A stretch of 64,000 bases of DNA from Cyclina sinensis (GCA_012932295.1 JAAONU010000010.1:22148704-22212703), one strand, 5' to 3'; shown: positions 1 to 13,389, counted from the first letter of the stretch. The notes: generated by a model from the letters alone, not told the origin. Numbers and translations are program-made.

Positions 1-1835
1 TTACTTAATTTATATTCAGTTTGGATTAAACAAAGAAAAAGAAAAAATAAACAAACAAATTAAAGCATGCGTCCTTTACGCTTAAAGGGAGAAAACTTCA
101 GAAAATTTGTCAATATATACACCAGGTGTATTTAGTCTTGGTGGATACGATTTTAACATGCATGATCTGGTTACCTAGTGCGATGTTTATGCATTAAGAC
201 GCAATTACCTTTTCTACTTGACTATTATGCTTTGTCAATGTATACTGACTTGTTTCTACTTGTCATTGAAAAATGTATTCACTGTTTTAATGCAAAGCTT
301 GCGATGACCCAATAAAAACAGAACAAAACTTAGCCTTTGCAGTGTAACTTCTCATAATCATTAATGTTGAAGGAATTGTGAGTCTAGATTTTCTTATTAA
401 AACAAAAATAAAATCAAACAAACAAATCTTTAACGTTATTTATACCATCACGCACGCATTTTGAATACATTATTTTTTATATTTGATGTGCGAACTGATA
501 TCTACGATACAAAAAAAGTTATCTAAATTGTTATTTTTATAGCAATCTGCGATGGAAAAATCTCTTGTCTCAGGAAATGTCAGATTTTTTTTTATTTACA
601 AATAAAATATCACAAACGAAAACTGCAGCAAATCAGCCCACTTGCCTTTTTTATAAATTGGCATTTCATAGGGAACATTTTGCTCAACTACTTACAGTCA
701 TAATTTAACGAAAATCTCGGAAGCAATTTACACTAAACGCTAACGAACATTGTGTGTAAGTCATACTGTTGTTACGGTACTGTTTACAAACAGAAAATGT
801 TCGGCATGTTTAATTATTGTAATTGCGTTATTAAAAACATGTTTTAATCATTGGTAAATCCGTGACAATCACCTTAAATCAGAAAATCCAGTGCTTGATT
901 TATGAGTTAATAAAATCTTTCATAAAACAGTTGAACAAGGTCACTTCCTTGTTCTTTACTGCGCTTATATCCTTTTGTCATACTGATTTCAAAATATCTG
1001 GAATAAATGGAAGACAAAGAAAAGGAACTTAATAATATCTTTAACATTTATGAAATTGAATGTTCTTTTTGAAATGATGAATTTTAAAGATATAACCTTA
1101 CTTGTAACAATAGTGTTCTTTAACTGGTGCTTTATTAAAAACACAACGTTTGTGGACAAATAAGCTTTTTGCTATTCTTTTATGCCTTTTGATTTAAAAT
1201 TACACTTATATTTTCAAATATTTCCTATTTTGTCCTCTGTACATATAAACCGTATTCTTATGTTACACGACTGCTTCGGTTATCATTGTTAAAGTAGGTT
1301 TTTCACCTGTATTCGATATTAATTTCCTAAAATGCATAGAGAAGAAATTACATCTAATTTTGGCACTTAGCGAAAAAGAGATAGAAGTGAAAGTGCCGTT
1401 AATCCAAATTCCTAGTCATGTCATATATACTGCTGAGGTTAGAAAACAATTAAAACGTCATTTTCGATCTTCAAAAACATTGACTTTAATTAGCTTATAT
1501 CGTACAAACCCGTAGCAACACGCTTTAAGCGCGTTGATTTTCATATCAATAATAATACTACCGACCAAGTATACAATGCACCTTCATTCGGCGGACAAGG
1601 AAGTAATAACGTCATTTTAAAGTGTTAAGGGAGTAGTCACTCGTAGTAAATAATATGCGTAACTTAAACTTCAACTTCAACTTATTACTGCCAAAAGTCA
1701 ATACTGACTATACAAGGCAGGCGCGTGTCAGAAACATTAAGATTATAAAAGATAATTACAAAGAAAAAAGATTTAACTGAAAATCTTACTGAAACATTTC
1801 TTTTGAATACTTAAAATCTATAAAACTTGTTTAGT
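1..1835. other. AT-rich non-coding DNA
   Basis: No recognisable gene, RNA or transposon terminus is visible. The sequence is AT-rich with short A and T runs, as in introns or intergenic spacers of invertebrate genomes. All reading frames are short and have no protein-like composition. Confidence 0.6.
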
Positions 1836-2390
1836 CCACTGATAATAGCTGGCGCAGTTGGGGTATCCTTAATCTCGGTCGGTAATTCGTTCAAGAGTCG
1901 TAAAGCCCTTGGGAAGAATGAGTTCATGTGATGTTGTGTTTTTTATTGTGGGATGAGGAATTTGTTGTTTCTTGTGTTTGTAAGGTGATTGTGATCGACA
2001 TTGACCTGTTTTTTATTATTATTTTGTATAGCATGACCGGGCTGTCATGGATTCGCCTTCGTTCTAAAGTTGGTCATTTTAGTTCCTCAATTATGTTTGT
2101 TACATTGCTTGATTTGTGGTAATCATTATGAACGTACCTTGCAGCTGACCTCTGGACCATTTCTATTCTGTGAGAGAGATATTTTTGCCATGGATGCAAT
2201 ATGATTGAACGGTATTCAACCTGTGGTCTTACATATGTTTGTATGCTGCTTCTTTGAGTTGTTTGGTTCGTGTTTTGACATTTCGTCTGATGAGCCTTAA
2301 GGTGGTTTTTGCTTTGTTTGTGATATTGTTTATATGGGATGACCAGTTTAGGGTACTACTTAAACTGGTCGTCCCATATAAATATATATT
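1836..2390 (-). pseudogene. Non-LTR reverse transcriptase, C-terminal fragment
   Basis: Read on the minus strand, this region gives the tail of a Jockey/CR1-like LINE reverse transcriptase, the enzyme that copies retrotransposon RNA at the insertion site. From about 2330 downward it reads HINNITNKAKTTLRLIRRN, then VRPQVEY, then a MVQRSAARYV segment followed by VTNIIEELK, and finally NSFFPRALRLLNELP near 1850-1910. These match, in order, the thumb-region blocks of this family (VRPxLEY, VQRRAARFV, SVTxMLxxLxWPTLExRR, SFFPRTIxxWNxLP). The copy is dead: a frameshift separates the AAYKH block from VRPQ, the usual tryptophan of the LKWPTL motif is a TGA stop, and further frame breaks precede SFFPR. 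Only the last part of the ORF is present, consistent with 5' truncation of LINE insertions. The order and identity of the motifs make the family assignment firm; the exact clade is not resolved. Confidence 0.85.
2331..2380. repeat. 20-bp inverted repeat at the LINE fragment 5' break
   Basis: The arms at 2331-2350 and 2361-2380 match at 19 of 20 positions around a 10-nt spacer (gggtactact). The left arm lies in the reverse-transcriptase coding fragment; the right arm is its inverted copy at the point where LINE similarity stops. This looks like a small template-switch or snap-back event at the truncation point. Confidence 0.75.
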
Positions 2391-3670
2391 ATACATAAAA
2401 TCAAAATCACAGGGAATTTATCAATCGGCTATGTCTTTAACCATTTTATGACAGTAAAATAAAAACATGAAAAGAAAAAAAAATATTTTTCCAGCTATGA
2501 AATACGTTATGATTTGAGAAAAACAGTCTGTGTAAATATTCAATTAAGAGAGGGTACATCTGCTACTTAAAAAAAAAACATTACATTTTGTATTTTGCAG
2601 GTAAAAAATCGAATATTGGTTACCAGTGTTGGCTGTTTTCCCGCTTGGGATTTATATCTAGGGAAAATATAAGTATGTCATCAGTGATGCTGTTTGCCAG
2701 TATCACCGAAGTTATACGAATTGCAAAAAAGTAAAAATACCTGTCCTTGACTGAAATATGTATTCCATATTTCTTTCCTGTAAGGAATTTGTAAGGTTGG
2801 TTTGGTAAATACGTTTTGTCGAGGTTAGTTCTTAAAGAACTTTAAACAGTTTTAACATTCTCTTAAAACTTGAATACTTTACATAAGGATGACTTCAAAT
2901 TTGATTTAGTGATAGAGAACATTGGAAGGATATATACTGTACAATAAGGTTTGCCCGTTTTATGTATCTCTTTATCACTCCTTTGTAAAGCAAAATATCT
3001 TAATATTGTGTTCGTACATCTAAGTTACAGATAAATCATTGACAAATAGCAGTAGCACCATACATTTGATAGAATGTCAGAATGTTGGGAATCGTGTTAT
3101 CCTAAACCTAAAGGTCATCATGTTTGGCCAGTGTCATTATGACATAGTCAATGAGAATAGTTTTTTCTCGGGTTAGTAAACTACTAAAATGCACTTACCC
3201 CTGTTCTCACTTTTGTTAGAGGGGTCCTTACGAAATTTCCAGTTATGAAAGTTGGCAAATTGGAGACAAAGTACTAGTAAGTGTAAGTATGAAATTATTT
3301 ATGTTATAAAAGAAAACCTTATGCAGCTGGTTGAAAATGTACTTTAGGAATGTACAAGAATGAGACCTGAGAACTGAAATACTACATTAAATTTGGCGCA
3401 CTTAAAAATATTAATGATTTTTTAAAGACGGAAAGACGGAAAGTGGTAAAGCAGTCCACATTTGTGCAGTTATTGGATTTGAACTACGGGGAAAAAGCTA
3501 TGAATGGAAAAGTTTAAAAAAGATTGGTTTAAAATGGTCAAAATTTAAAACTGATACTAGTGACAAATTCAAGAAAGCTACAACAATTTCTCTGTCGTAG
3601 ATGTTTCTAGGGTTTATATAAAATAAAACATATAATGCACTTTCTTAAGAAAATATTTAATTGAACTTTA
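2391..3670. other. Non-coding DNA, no feature seen
   Basis: AT-rich sequence without convincing open frames, terminal repeats or tandem structure. Confidence 0.55.
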
Positions 3671-3671
3671 A

Positions 3672-3715
3672 CCAGAGGGTCATGATGCCCCTGAAGCGCT
3701 CACATAGGTATAACA
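3672..3715 (+). repeat. Degenerate 5' end of a CAAGAGGGCCAT-type element
   Basis: The segment ccagagggtcatgatgcccc followed by tgaagcgctcacat resembles the 5' end of the elements starting at 37947, 43191 and 46456 (agggccatgatggccct, then tcgctcacctgag). It is diverged and no internal array follows, so it is probably an old truncated copy. Confidence 0.45.
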
Positions 3716-3894
3716 GCTGAGAAAAGCAAATGCATGAATTTAGTTTAATGTATTTATCAGCAAACTAAAAACAACTGAAAAAGAGGCATACTTTTAATAA
3801 TTATTAAGATGGTCCCAGGTCCAGAGATTGAACATGCTTCGTACAGGTCCACTGGAAAATGCTTCATTCTTAATTTCAGAAGTCTTGACCTTGC

Positions 3895-4210
3895 AGTTTC
3901 TTATGTATTCCTTCTTCAGAACACAACTGTTGCTGTGTTTTTGTTAACATTTGTATTACACTTCTTCCTGTTTGTTTGCTGAAAGATACTGCTGAAAGAT
4001 ACTGTCACATGTGCAACATGCGTAACATTGCGTTTCAAATGAGAGGCACGGACTGTTCTTCTTCAAAACCCAGAACTGCTTCAGAACACTATTGTTATAG
4101 ATGCAGATTGTATTGTTTAATTTTGTATTATTCGCCCCTTATATATTTTTTTTTGTTTCCTGAAAGTTACTGTAACATGTGTAGCACGCGTTTCATTGCG
4201 TTTTGCATTT
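3895..4210 (+). repeat. Diverged direct duplication of about 185 bp
   Basis: Two blocks share the same order of short matches: cttcagaacac, tttgtatta, then ctgaaag-tactgt-acatgtg and cattgcgttt. The first lies at about 3915-4036 and the second at about 4080-4203. The second copy is clearly diverged. Coding potential is not convincing. Confidence 0.4.
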
Positions 4211-5599
4211 TTATTTTGTGTACTTATTGCACACTGTTTTTCTTACCATTTTTTCTTCTATAGCAAATACAATTTGTTATAATGTAAAGGCCTTTTTTAA
4301 AAGCAGCACCTTATGTAAAAGATTTTATTGAAATAATGCGTTTAGCTAACCGTTAGAACAGTTAAAATAGTTAGTTTGTCATTATCCCACCTATCTTAAA
4401 ATGCCATGACGATAGAAAAAAAAACAACAAATATATGTTGTGACATCAACTTAGTTAAAATTACTGAAGCGTCCTTATTTTTTATTACTATTTTTTCATT
4501 TGTTTGTTCTTCTTTTTTTTGCACCTCCAAGAAAGCTTTAAGTACTCAAACAAGCTAAGTATTTAAAAAAAAAACAATTTCTGATCGGTCATCTTAGATG
4601 CCTTAGCAGCATGAAACAATTAAGTTGATTAACCATGGAATTTTAAACATTAATAACAGTTGTACAGAAAAAAATATCAGAATTATTCAAGACAAACATT
4701 TTATCATGTTGATTTTAATCTAAGAAGTGGCATATACACGGGGCAATAATATGTACTGTCTCAAGTTTTTAATATGAAACTATTTTGTTGTTCAATGTCA
4801 CAGTGGCATTAACATAGTAGCTTTACACCCAAAACATAATACTGATCATCTTCCGTGAATTGAATTAATAAAAAAGGTCATGTTCAATCATGTTTGGCAT
4901 GAGCCTTCTATAGATGTTCATCAGAAAATGTTATGCTTTGCAATGCCATTCTAACATCTGCTCTGATGACTAAAATGGTGTTACCCACTGGCAATGTCAA
5001 TCAGGTTTATCAAATAAGAAGAAACGTGGCTAAAGCATTCATAAGTGATTTTTTTGGTAATGATTATGATGTATGGTGTCACAATGGCGTTGAGCTTTGA
5101 CCTGGTATTCTAAAAATATCAGTAGTCATCTGCTGATTATGATCAATCTTTATTCCAAGTTTGCAAGCAAAAGACTAAGCGTTCTTCACATATTTATCTG
5201 AAACTGTTTTTGTTTGTGTGTATGCACAAACAGTTCTACAGTTATGAACATATTATGTACTGGATGGGGACCCACACAAGCGCAGGGTAAGAGAATCTAC
5301 ATATTTGCATTAGGAAGACATTTATGCACCGAGAGAAGGACATGATCTAATTTATATGTAAACTGACTAATCTACTTCCTTTTATAATGTTTTCGATTTC
5401 CGGAATGTTCAGAAAGGCGTGTAAATTAGATTAGTGAACCGCCGCAACAAGTTCAAATGATTTTACACGGAAAAGTTTCCTAAACATCCAGTTGTATTAT
5501 ACTTCAACAACAGGCTTGACCATGTTTATAACTTTAATTAAGTACCACGGACGTATAAAACATGCAGATACATTTTTCAATGTATTCAATATCTCATGA
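4211..5599. other. Non-coding DNA, no feature seen
   Basis: AT-rich, with homopolymer runs. I see no gene, RNA or complete mobile element. Confidence 0.5.
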
Positions 5600-6241
5600 T
5601 TCGTAGACTTATCGTTGTGCCACCTTGGTGACTTTTCAACAAGCTTGTGCCACCCTCTTTAAAGACATATTTCACAAGACAGTCTGAAGGACAGACATAT
5701 GCCTTGGTGACAGATTGGCACGACCAGTTTCATGAAATTGCTTCGTTGTGTTTAAAAGTTATGGAGCAGCCAAAAAATGCACGGCCTAAACCTTTGAACA
5801 CCGTTGGTGACAGTGACCTTGAGCCGGAACGGTTGAACCATAGGTTCTCCCCGCTCCCTCCCTCCTCCCTTTCCAGCTTAAGATTATATAATGTCCTAAA
5901 TCATGATTAGGATCATTTTCAAAAAATCAGGGGAAACAACACTTATATTAATTTTACAATGATTTCACATAAGTACCATCACTTATTTGGCTTGCGGCTC
6001 AATGTCGCTCAAACCTTTGACCTCCACTTGTGACCTTGGCCTTGACCCAGCCAGATTGATACATAGGTTTTCCACATTGCCTTGACTGGATGATCATTTT
6101 ACCAAAATTTCTTGACATTCCTTCCAGCGGTTTAGAAGTTAAGGAGCAGAACCGAAATCCAGATGCACACACACACATGAAGAAACGGACGCACTAATAC
6201 CATTCCTATATCCCCCTATCGCTACGCTGCGGGAGATAATA
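5600..6241 (+). mobile_element. Degenerate interspersed repeat with 3' hairpin
   Basis: The segment contains the CTTTGACCT, GTGACCTTGG and CCTTGACCC strings seen in the tandem-array elements further right. It ends in a hairpin at about 6208-6241 in which tatatccccc pairs imperfectly with gcgggagataata. A single acggacgcac remnant sits just upstream of the hairpin, the place where other families carry a GGAC tract. It is probably a non-autonomous element; no protein is encoded. The 5' boundary is uncertain. Confidence 0.45.
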
Positions 6242-6436
6242 TGGATCAAATTTTAGCAGTTGATGTATTCCTACAATCCATTAGCATGTAAACTACCTTC
6301 TTGAAGTTAGTTTGAGTGTAATACGCAGTTGAAATACGTTCTGTAATATGACTTCCCCCCCAACTTCTCTGAAGGATACATGGCCTGCATCATTTTAAAA
6401 GAAAACAGCTGCTCTTTTTAACATATTTCTAATGAG

Positions 6437-6646
6437 TTAAACTAGAGTGACGCGAGGAGGGGTATCAAAACGTTCACGGACTGGTCCATTGAATCGTCCA
6501 TGCATCGAATGATTTTGGATGGAACCATCATCAAAGATCCGTTCCCTTTGTTCTCCCACTGAATGCTTGTTAGCTGTTGGACTGATAAAACCTAAATCAT
6601 ATTGCAGTAGATTTGAAGCAAGGGAGACAAGTGACGAAATGTTCAT
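6437..6646 (-). CDS. Unrecognised 69-codon open frame (possible exon)
   Basis: This frame begins with a true ATG at 6644-6646 and ends at a TAA. Its base composition is less AT-rich than its surroundings, and the predicted 69 residues are mixed in composition and soluble-looking, with a QRERIFDDGS stretch. No signal peptide, membrane segment or known motif is visible. The frame remains open for about 10 codons upstream of the ATG, so it could be part of an exon rather than a complete gene. The opposite strand is also open here for 63 codons, which lowers confidence. I do not recognise a family. It could be a real exon, an old transposon fragment or chance. Confidence 0.2.
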   Translation of the reverse strand: MNISSLVSLASNLLQYDLGFISPTANKHSVGEQRERIFDDGSIQNHSMHGRFNGPVRERFDTPPRVTLV

Positions 6647-6719
6647 TCGTTGTTCGCTTAAACGCGAACGATCGACATCAACATGTAGTTTTCATTGCTG
6701 GCTTGAATAATCGGATGAA

Positions 6720-9360
6720 ATTGAGGAGTACATTGTAACGAAAAATATCTGTGTATGATGAATATGTGAATATTTTATTACAAAATGAATGAAATGTTTA
6801 CTGATTAATGTGGTATCGTTGACAATATCTTAAATAATATGTTTTTCAAAACTTGTATAAAACGTTTAAAAAATCTTTAGGTTTGAGCTTTTTCATGAAA
6901 GTATCAATGTCATAGGTTTAAAAAACATTTCAATATCGTTTTTATCTAATTTCACCATGACTATGACAGTGAGTTTTGAAAGCATCCATAACTTCATACA
7001 GCAATTTTGTTTGTTTCGTTTTCTTGTAGCCTATACCCTAGCTTATGCATCTTTAGTGATGACGTTTGAACTACATGTATATAACTTTATAAGTATTTTA
7101 TATGAACCATGGCTAAACAACACCAGACAATTCTATCACATATAACAACGCAACTTGATTACTAATAGTGCTATTTTTATTGAGTAGCTTTGATATTTCT
7201 ATTTAGGTCATTTTATAAATCTTTAGGCGTAAGAAACAAAAGTCAGGAAACTAAATATCCTGTATCAAACTCCTTGCAGTAGTTATTTTCAATACCGTTA
7301 TCACTGCCACCAGGCATGTCACATGACGGTTTTGCAAGATAATAAACAAGTTTTGTTTTTCTTTTCATTTTCTTACATCCACACACCTTGAAATAATTAG
7401 AGTTGATCAAAACAATAACAAGTTATAAAGATAACATAAAAAACAATGTGTACATGTACATCTGTTAATTTATAGCCTAAATACATGAGGCATTCGTTAC
7501 CGATAAATCAGGGAAGTTACTCTGAAAGTATACATTCAAGTTAAGTTGTAGCTGTCCTAATTGATTATTTGTCGTATTTATTTTCTTATTTGCGATAAGT
7601 TATTGGGTATTGTATTTTTTCTCGTTTCCACAATTTACGATGTGTAATGAGGCATATCATTGAATCTAGAGCGTTCACTTATCTTTGTCATTAAAGTCAA
7701 TTTGAATGATTTAAACCTGATAAATTTATAATAGCCTCTATGTAGAGAGTTTATCACAGTTGGAAACTTTCAAGTGTCTTAAAGCCTTAATATTTTTATT
7801 GGACATATGTTCTACTTTTATATATCAACTATTTTTCATTCTGTATTGTATCTTTTTTATTTGTAAGATGAGTTCCTTTTATCATCAAACAGGTGAATCT
7901 GAATCATTAACTTTAATCAAGTGTGTTACAGAATCATGCAAAATGTAAATGTTACTTGCACACAGTGACAATATTACATTTAGATAAACTGCAACTCTCA
8001 TACACATGTTTTTCTGTTGTTTTGTTTGTCTTTCAGGACATGTCAAAAGATATTTCAGAAACACTGATCTTTATTAAATGAGAAAAAACCAACATTAAAA
8101 AGCAATTTATTTATCTTAAGCCATATAAATCTAGTATAAAAAGCCTTAGAGGAAAATTTCTTTTAAATGATAAAATCACAAACTAAATGCATCCTGTAAT
8201 TAGAAAGTAAAGTCATTTTGCATAATCAGTTACAAAATCAATGGAAGAAGAAGAAGAGAAAGTCATTTTAATATAAAGTCAATGTGTTTGCTTATAAAAA
8301 TGATATGCACGTTTAAATAAAACACTTTGAAATTAACAAACATGTTGAAAAGTCCCAGGATCACACTGATTATACTAAATTTATAGAAAACAAATCTAAC
8401 ATGATAATGATCGAACCCTGATGTATTTGCACAATTGCAATTTTGACACACGCCTTTAATTTGTTTTTAAATCACTTCCTCCAAAAAAGCCTTCTGTGTT
8501 TCCTTTTGTCTTTTTTTGTTTTTGTTTTTGTTTTTTTTTGTTTTACAAGATCATTGCACTATATTTCTTACATGTTCATTTGGTTAGGAAGGCTTTTGGT
8601 ACCAATAAAAACATTTCAACTGCTAAGACATCTTTCCCATTACATAAAAAATATTTTTAGTAGTTATCCTGGGACTTTCAGTGTGTAAAAAGTGCACCTT
8701 TTGTTAAAATTAAGAAAATAGTTAAATCTCTATGCGTGTTCGGCAAAATAACCTAGCGCTATCAAAACGCGCACATTACACTATCAAAATAAATAACGAT
8801 TTAAATGTTTAATCTATCATCACTAACTAATTTCATTTTCTGTAAACAGTTCTTGCTACTGCTGGCGTCAGGGACGTCTGGCTCGATTGGGCATCACGTA
8901 TATCTCTGTGTGAGAAGATAGATCATTATCAAGTATCGCAATGACAATATTTTTGCATGTTTCCAGTAATGCCATATAAGGTTAAATACTGAACATTGTG
9001 AGTACTAGAGTCGCTCACGTTTCTTATATTGATATGCAGGCTTTAATAGTGACACAAAATAATGATAGTATGCATTAGCTGCGTTACTTCGCTTCTAAGC
9101 GCGAGATTCATATTTACTTTTAAGTCTAGCCCTTCGCTCCTTGATTCCCGTGTGTCCAACTTCCATTTAACATTTAAGAGTATATCCTGCAAACCTACAC
9201 AAAGGTACCTACGTCAGCTTACGGTCTTTTACTGGGAAACTTTTCTTTGTCATCACTCATTTTTTCCAAAAGGTTGAAAATCGTACTTCAGTACGTATCC
9301 ATATGGTGGCATATGTGTGACATATGTAGTTTCTATTTATTATGTCATGGTATTGAGATA
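6720..9360. other. Non-coding DNA, no feature seen
   Basis: AT-rich, with a T-rich run around 8505-8545. Open frames of 60-80 codons occur on both strands but are T- and F-rich with no motif. Nothing here supports a gene or mobile element. Confidence 0.5.
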
Positions 9361-9364
9361 ACTA

Positions 9365-9644
9365 AGTTGTGGTAAGGAGATATTAAGTTGTGGTAACGAT
9401 ATAATATGTAATGGTAACGAAATATTAAAGTCGTTTAATGAGATATTGAGTCGTAGTAATGAGATTTAAATGAGTTGTAACGAGATATTAAGTCAAGGTA
9501 AAGAGATAATTAAGTCGTAGTAGCGAGATAATGCCACTACTTAATTACTAAGTATTTCGTGACCACAACATAATATTTCTTGATTTTGAAACATCATCTA
9601 ATCACAACGACGGAATTATCTTGTTACCAGGACATATTATCTCG
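9365..9644 (+). repeat. Degenerate short-period array (gagatattaagtcgtggtaac type)
   Basis: A motif of roughly 20-23 bp, close to gagatattaagtcgtagtaa, recurs irregularly from about 9365 to 9530. After about 9535 the inverted form (attatctcgttac type) appears and continues beyond the inserted element at 10185. It is a low-copy degenerate simple array. Confidence 0.6.
9636..9644 (+). repeat. 9-bp direct repeat attatctcg, left flank
   Basis: Identical to 10185-10193 and directly adjacent to the inverted-repeat element between them, so it is a candidate target site duplication. Because the surrounding array itself repeats attatctcg-like strings, part of the match could predate insertion. Confidence 0.6.
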
Positions 9645-10184
9645 CATCGTCGGATACCCACGGCCGATCCATTAACTTTTATCAACCGTGGGATTTTTGA
9701 CGCTATCTAGTCGATAAGAGGTGTGTCAAAGACAGGTATTTCATTGGTTCCCTCACGATTTCCTGCGGCAATTAAAACCAATCAAATGGCTCGTTCTATA
9801 CAACATTCGGTATTACAGACAAGATGGCGGCAACCATAGTCGACATGTTTAATTCTGTTTGTGAAAAGTTCAAAATTGAAAATGTGGGCGAAATGTTAAT
9901 ACTAGGTTAAATATCACTATAGCGGTCTTTGCTTGTCGAAGAATTGAGTTGGCGATATTTTTTGCCTTTTATATTGGCAAGACACGCGAAACATGTTTTC
10001 GCCATGGGCGCAGCCATTATGTTTCTGAAAGTTTTCTACCCTCTCCGTTGAAGAGTATCAGTTTTGTTAAACGCGATATCATTGGTCAATATTTTAGGCA
10101 ATGATTGCTATATATCGACGCAAATTGATTCATTTTTCCCACGGTTTGATTAATGTAATAATCAACCGTGGGTATCCGACGATG
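9645..10184. mobile_element. 540-bp MITE with 19-bp perfect terminal inverted repeats
   Basis: The element starts catcgtcggatacccacgg and ends with its exact reverse complement. The similarity continues imperfectly inward to about 47 bp, and each end also contains a cccacgg...ccgtggg pair, so each terminus can fold on itself. It has no coding capacity. The flanking 9-bp direct repeat (attatctcg) suggests a Mutator-like transposase as the mobilising enzyme, but this is inference from duplication length alone. Confidence 0.8.
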
Positions 10185-10193
10185 ATTATCTCG

Positions 10194-13100
10194 TTATTAC
10201 GACTAAATATCACATAACCAAGACTTTATAACTGGTTACCACGTAATAAATAACAATTACACATATCCAATCTGTGCCAACGTTTATCCGTTAAGCAAAT
10301 ATTAAATAAATTTAATGAAGTTTTACAAAAATACATAACCTACTGCTGTCTAACAATTAGGTTAGATCAAACGTGCAAACAAGATTTAAAAGATAAACCG
10401 TTAATGTCCACAAGGAATTCAAGCGATCCAATGATTTTTATAATCATAATTAGCACACACAAACTCCCCCAGACCAATGTCAATGTAACTTTTCCCTACT
10501 TATCTTGCCTATGAAATTACTGGCAGTTTAATGTGATGTAACTAGATCTTCCATTGTTTCTTCACTTTAAGAGTCCGAATGACATACAAATGATTGGGGG
10601 ATCATAAACAAATATTATAAGTTATGGCCTCCCGTTACTGTGTCGTGTGACATAATTTTAGTATTTGTGATTTAACCTGAAGACCCTTTATCAGTTTTCA
10701 AAAAATTAAACACGACTGCTTTATCTGAACTATTTTGTTTTCCTTTAGGGCAGCCCAAGTACACAATCACAACCATTATAATAACTCCGGCCAGAACTGA
10801 ATTGCGATTATTCCACTAAGCATTGCAGGTGATAAACCAACCGTTTCGTCATCGTCGCAAGGAACTGCAATATATATAATATATATAATAAAACAGAATC
10901 AGAATAAAAATCAAAACGACCAAGCAATGTTGCATCATGGCATTGTGAGTTCTAGAAAGTTTGATCACTTCAAATTCTCATTTAAAGAGTTATACAAACA
11001 TATTAAATGTAAATGGCATTGAAAGAATCTTTATCCGGTGTCAAGACAACAGTAAAATATTCTTAGTAGAACAGGTAAACTGAACGTATTAATATGTATT
11101 TCATTAAACTTTGATCGTGAATTGCTTTCTTTCTTTTAATAAATAAAAGCCCAATTTACAAACTGAATGTGACTGTAAATTTTGAATACGTTTTTTACAT
11201 CTTAACGGATGATTACAAAAAGTGTATGCTGTAAAATGAGTGCAAGGTCTCTTATCAGAGAAAACAGTTGTTAAGGAAAAATAAAACGTTTATTTCAATC
11301 TAATGTACGTATATAAGAAAATTGATAGATTAAACTTTTTTTTTCGTTCAATCGTAATAAAAAAGCACGAACACATTAGCCTTTATCTTATAAAAATGGT
11401 GACTTATTTATGGTTCAATGAAGACAAAATTAACACAAAAAAAGTTTCGTAAAATCGCTGTTTAAAAAAAGCTAAATATTGTAAAAACAGGAAAGCCTTC
11501 TTTTAAAACTTGAATAAAGGCACGAAATAACAACTCCATCTGTTTATGATTAAGAAGGACTAACCTGGAAAAGTTACTAAAAGAAGCTTGTTTAACAAAC
11601 TTACATATTTAACATCAACAAAAAACAACAACAAATTGAAATGTCCAGGTGTATAAAAGCTCACGCAATTAACACCTCTATTACCCTCGCAACATTTGAC
11701 GGAGTGGCGTGTGGGACACCTTTTCTCACCTCTTCTTCTCTTCCAAAACGTTTGTTTGGTGTTAATTTACTTCTTTTCATAATGGAAATACATTGTAAAT
11801 ACTTTTCTGGAAAAGTATTCTTTTCACATTTATTATTTCATACACGAAAGATATAAGTATAAAGCGTTTGCAGAGGACAGAAAAAGAAGACCTGTGACAG
11901 CCAGACTTTTCTTGTCTGGACAACAGTGATTTGTCAGATATCCCTTAAAACCTAGTTATCCTGTTTGTATAGAATAAACGTATACGATATTACATTGTCT
12001 GCAAAGATTTACTTAGCTTATTCCATTTCTTCTTTTGGCATCACCTTAGATTTCAAGATCACCAGAAACATTTGATATTACAGATCAGAACATGCCTTGC
12101 TCGAAATCACCTTTTACCAATTTAAATGGTTCTTTAAAGCTATTGGATGTGGCATCAAGTCATTCTTTGAAGATTAATTTCTAGAGGAAAAACGATTATT
12201 TAAGTGAGGAAATATTTTGTTGCAATCACGTTACTAAGCTTAGTAAACTAATGTAATTAAAGACTGTTTTGACACACTTGCGTAAAACATACGTCAGCCT
12301 AACTTATGCACATTTCTGAGTAATCTTTGCAAAGGTAACAAACTTCGAGGACACTTGCCTGCATTTCCACTATCATAAACATTGAAATATAAGTATAGAG
12401 TTGTCCCCTCTTGTGTTTTATTCATACTTTACTGGTTATTTTGATGTATTCTTATACTCTTTTTTCAGTCCCTTTACTTTACAATGATTCAGCACGTAGA
12501 AAGAACCTTAGTTGTAGTGCTTTTTGAGCGTGGACCGGAAGCGCGCTATATTATGTATTATGTAGGCTATGACGTCACTTGAATTTTTTATTTAACTTTT
12601 GGTAGCTTTTCATGCAATGGTGTCCCTACAGCGCATTAAATGGAACAGGGTAAGATCAAATTAAAACTTTCAATATTATGGTTGGCTTCTGTCAAAATGC
12701 CACCACCTAGACCTAGACAACTTCCACTCATTTGTTCTTATGACAACCCGTTGCAAGTGTAAGGTTTGTGGACCATAGAACCTGGTTTAAACCCACAGTG
12801 GCAAATGTTTGCCTCTGATTGTCTCAATTCGGTAACCCATCGGGTTCTAATTTTCGTTGATTGTTTGTGGTATTCTTTTTTAATTGATTCATAGATAAAT
12901 TTATACTATCTTTTCGTCTACTTTTTGACTGTGTAGGTAGGCAGTGTTTTTTGACTCTATTTTTTCCTGATATGCTTTTTATCCACTTTTTTGATGTTTA
13001 ATGCTATCAATAATGAACTATTCTAAGACAATGTAATGAGGTGAAAAATTATGGTTGAAAGCACATGTAACAAAAAGTTACGACAAAGTTAGAAAACTAC

Positions 13101-13388
13101 CATTTTGAATGCCTTTCATCGCCGAGTAAAAATATTGATGAAAAGTTCGTAAAACATAGTCTCGTATTAGTAACAATATCATTTGTCATTCCATAAACAC
13201 TTTATATTGATTTAGGTTTCAAGATATTCTGCTTACACCCTTAATTAATTGAGTCTACGTAAACCGTTTCTAACTTGTAGAAACGCATAATGGCAATTTA
13301 TAAAAGATCCGACTTCGCAGATTTCGTATATTTTTGTTTCGAAAATACGACATCGAGTTAAATACATCGAGCTGTCACTGCTTTTTTA
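10194..13388. other. Mostly unremarkable non-coding DNA
   Basis: No gene is supported. A perfect CRE palindrome TGACGTCA lies at 12570-12577 in a slightly less AT-rich patch. The segment 12690-12860 (tagaacctggtttaaaccca and neighbours) looks like an old interspersed repeat, but I cannot define its ends. Confidence 0.45.
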
Positions 13389-13389
13389 T

